Assembly: GCF_001693515.2 (NCBI RefSeq)
Contig: NZ_CP042968.1
Location: 558,001-622,000 of the forward strand
Direction: 5' to 3'
DNA from: Bradyrhizobium paxllaeri
GTDB taxonomy: Bacteria > Pseudomonadota > Alphaproteobacteria > Rhizobiales > Xanthobacteraceae
DNA: 64,000 nt
The notes below the pieces were generated by a model. It made no database searches, had not been told where the DNA came from, and saw only the letters and a list, made by a program, of their open reading frames with translations. Each line of letters opens with the position of its first letter. The first letter of the stretch is position 1. Both the position numbers and the translations under genes were made by a program. Below, one piece after another: positions 62,992-64,000 of the stretch.

Positions 62992-64000
62992 ATGCGCATG
63001 CAAAGCAAGCTCCGGGTTGCAATTCTGGCGGCGGTTCTCTCGGGCGCCGGTGCATTGCCGGCGGCGGCACAGAAATCAGCCGACACGCTGCGGATCGTGA
63101 TGCGCGACGCGCTGCCCAACTCGATCCCTTCTACAACAACCTTCGCACCGGCGTGGTGATGCACCACCAGGGCTGGGACGCGCTGGTCTACCGCAATCCG
63201 GACACCTTCAAGCTCGAGCCGCTGCTGGCGACCGAATGGAAGCTGCCGGACCCGACCACGATCGAGTTCGTGCTGCGGCCCGGCGTCAAGTTTCATGACG
63301 GCAGCGCGTTCACAGCCGACGACGTCGTCTACACGATCAACCTCGTGGCTGATCCGGCGAGCCGTGTATCGACGCCCGCAAACTACAACTGGATCGACAA
63401 GGCGGAGAAGACCGGCGATCTGTCGGTGCGCGTCAAGCTGAAGCGCCCGAACCCGGCGGCGCTGGAATATTTCGCGCTGGTGCTGCCGATCTACCCCAAG
63501 GCCTATCGCGAAAAGGTCGGCGCGGAAGGCTACGCCAAGGCGCCGGTCGGCGCGGGCCCCTACAAGATCACCAAAGTCGAGCCCGGCGTCTCCATCGACT
63601 TCGAGCGGTTCGAGGATTACTGGGCCGGCAGTCCCAAGGGCAAGCCCACGATCAAGAAGATGAGCGTGCGCTTCGTGCCTGACGCCGCGACCGAGATGAC
63701 CGAATTGCTCGCCGGCCGCGCCGACTGGATCTGGAACATGAATCCGGACCAGCTTGAGGCCGTGAACCGGATGCCGCATCTGCAGGCGGTGCGCAAGGAA
63801 TCGATGCGGATCGGCTATCTCTCGCTCGACGCCGCCGGCCGCACCGGCGCCGACAATCCCCTGACCAAGCAGAAGGTGCGTCAGGCGATCTGGCACGCGA
63901 TCGATCGCAAGGCGATCGCTGAGAAGCTCGTCACCGGCGGCAGCCGCGTCCCGGGCGCACCATGCTTCCCGTCGCAGTTCGGCTGCGACGCCGAAGCCGC
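62992..64000 (+). pseudogene. ABC transporter substrate-binding protein (DppA-like), frameshifted, runs off the window
   Basis: The start MRMQSKLRVAILAAVLSG with GGAGAG upstream encodes a signal peptide (cleavage near AAAQK) and the mature start SADTLRIVMRDALPN. At 63120/63121 one base is missing: the zero frame soon stops at TGA, while the frame beginning at 63123 (DPFYNNLRTGVVMHHQGWDA...) continues open to the window end with clear SBP_bac_5 sequence (PGVKFHDGSAFTADDVVYTI, ADWIWNMNPDQLEAV). Restoring one base (AAC-ATC-GAT) joins them. Either the transporter has lost its binding protein or the read has an error. In context it would deliver peptides, nickel or similar ligands to the upstream permeases. 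Confidence 0.88.

Overview
The window is a piece of an alphaproteobacterial chromosome, most likely Bradyrhizobium or a close relative in the Nitrobacteraceae. The evidence is high GC with strong third-position G/C, the gene orders chvI-(hugZ, CHAT)-pckA, ffs-dnaX-ybaB-recR, def-fmt-truA and rpmH-rnpA-yidC-engB-argB...dapD-dapE, and many short GC-rich palindromic intergenic repeats of the kind common in that group. Nearly everything is housekeeping or core metabolism. I see no prophage, insertion-sequence transposase, CRISPR array or plasmid functions.

Layout. 1-7.7 kb: 5' end of the ChvI response regulator, a HugZ-type heme protein, an exported TPR-CHAT protease-like protein, PEP carboxykinase with a good terminator, then two divergent ECF sigma factors, one with an overlapping cupin anti-sigma factor. 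7.7-21.6 kb: arginase, acyl-CoA thioesterase, glycogen phosphorylase, small uncharacterised proteins, a DUF2865 protein, pyrE, a glutathione transferase, a LysE exporter, polA and a membrane acyltransferase. 21.8-32.5 kb: UDP-glucose dehydrogenase, HrpB helicase, a membrane aspartic protease, phosphomannomutase, an isolated FkbM methyltransferase, Lrp regulator, PfkB kinase, NudC and a HIT protein. 32.7-36.1 kb: SRP RNA and the dnaX-ybaB-recR replication/repair cluster. 36.3-41.8 kb: AmpG, a GIY-YIG nuclease gene bounded by 44-bp inverted repeats, RmuC, and def-fmt-truA. 41.8-52.2 kb: a long minus-strand series with lysine (dapD, dapE) and arginine (argB) biosynthesis, EngB, YidC, RnpA and RpmH, driven at its head by a near-consensus promoter. 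52.6-57.0 kb: a histidine kinase, tRNA-Arg(ACG) and a patch of unrecognised small genes. 57.1-64.0 kb: a D-amino-acid-dehydrogenase-like enzyme and a five-gene peptide/nickel-type ABC transporter operon whose substrate-binding gene is frameshifted and runs off the window.

The most unusual items are: (1) a 399-bp unit in which a GIY-YIG reading frame, broken by one amber codon, exactly fills the space between two perfect 44-bp inverted repeats that match dispersed repeats elsewhere in the window, which suggests a repeat-mobilising element; (2) a DNA polymerase I whose 3'-5' exonuclease domain has lost three of its catalytic carboxylates; (3) a TPR-CHAT protein with a signal peptide and an intact His-Cys dyad; (4) a one-base frameshift at the start of the transporter's binding-protein gene; and (5) a 65-bp repeat nested inside the arm of another repeat.
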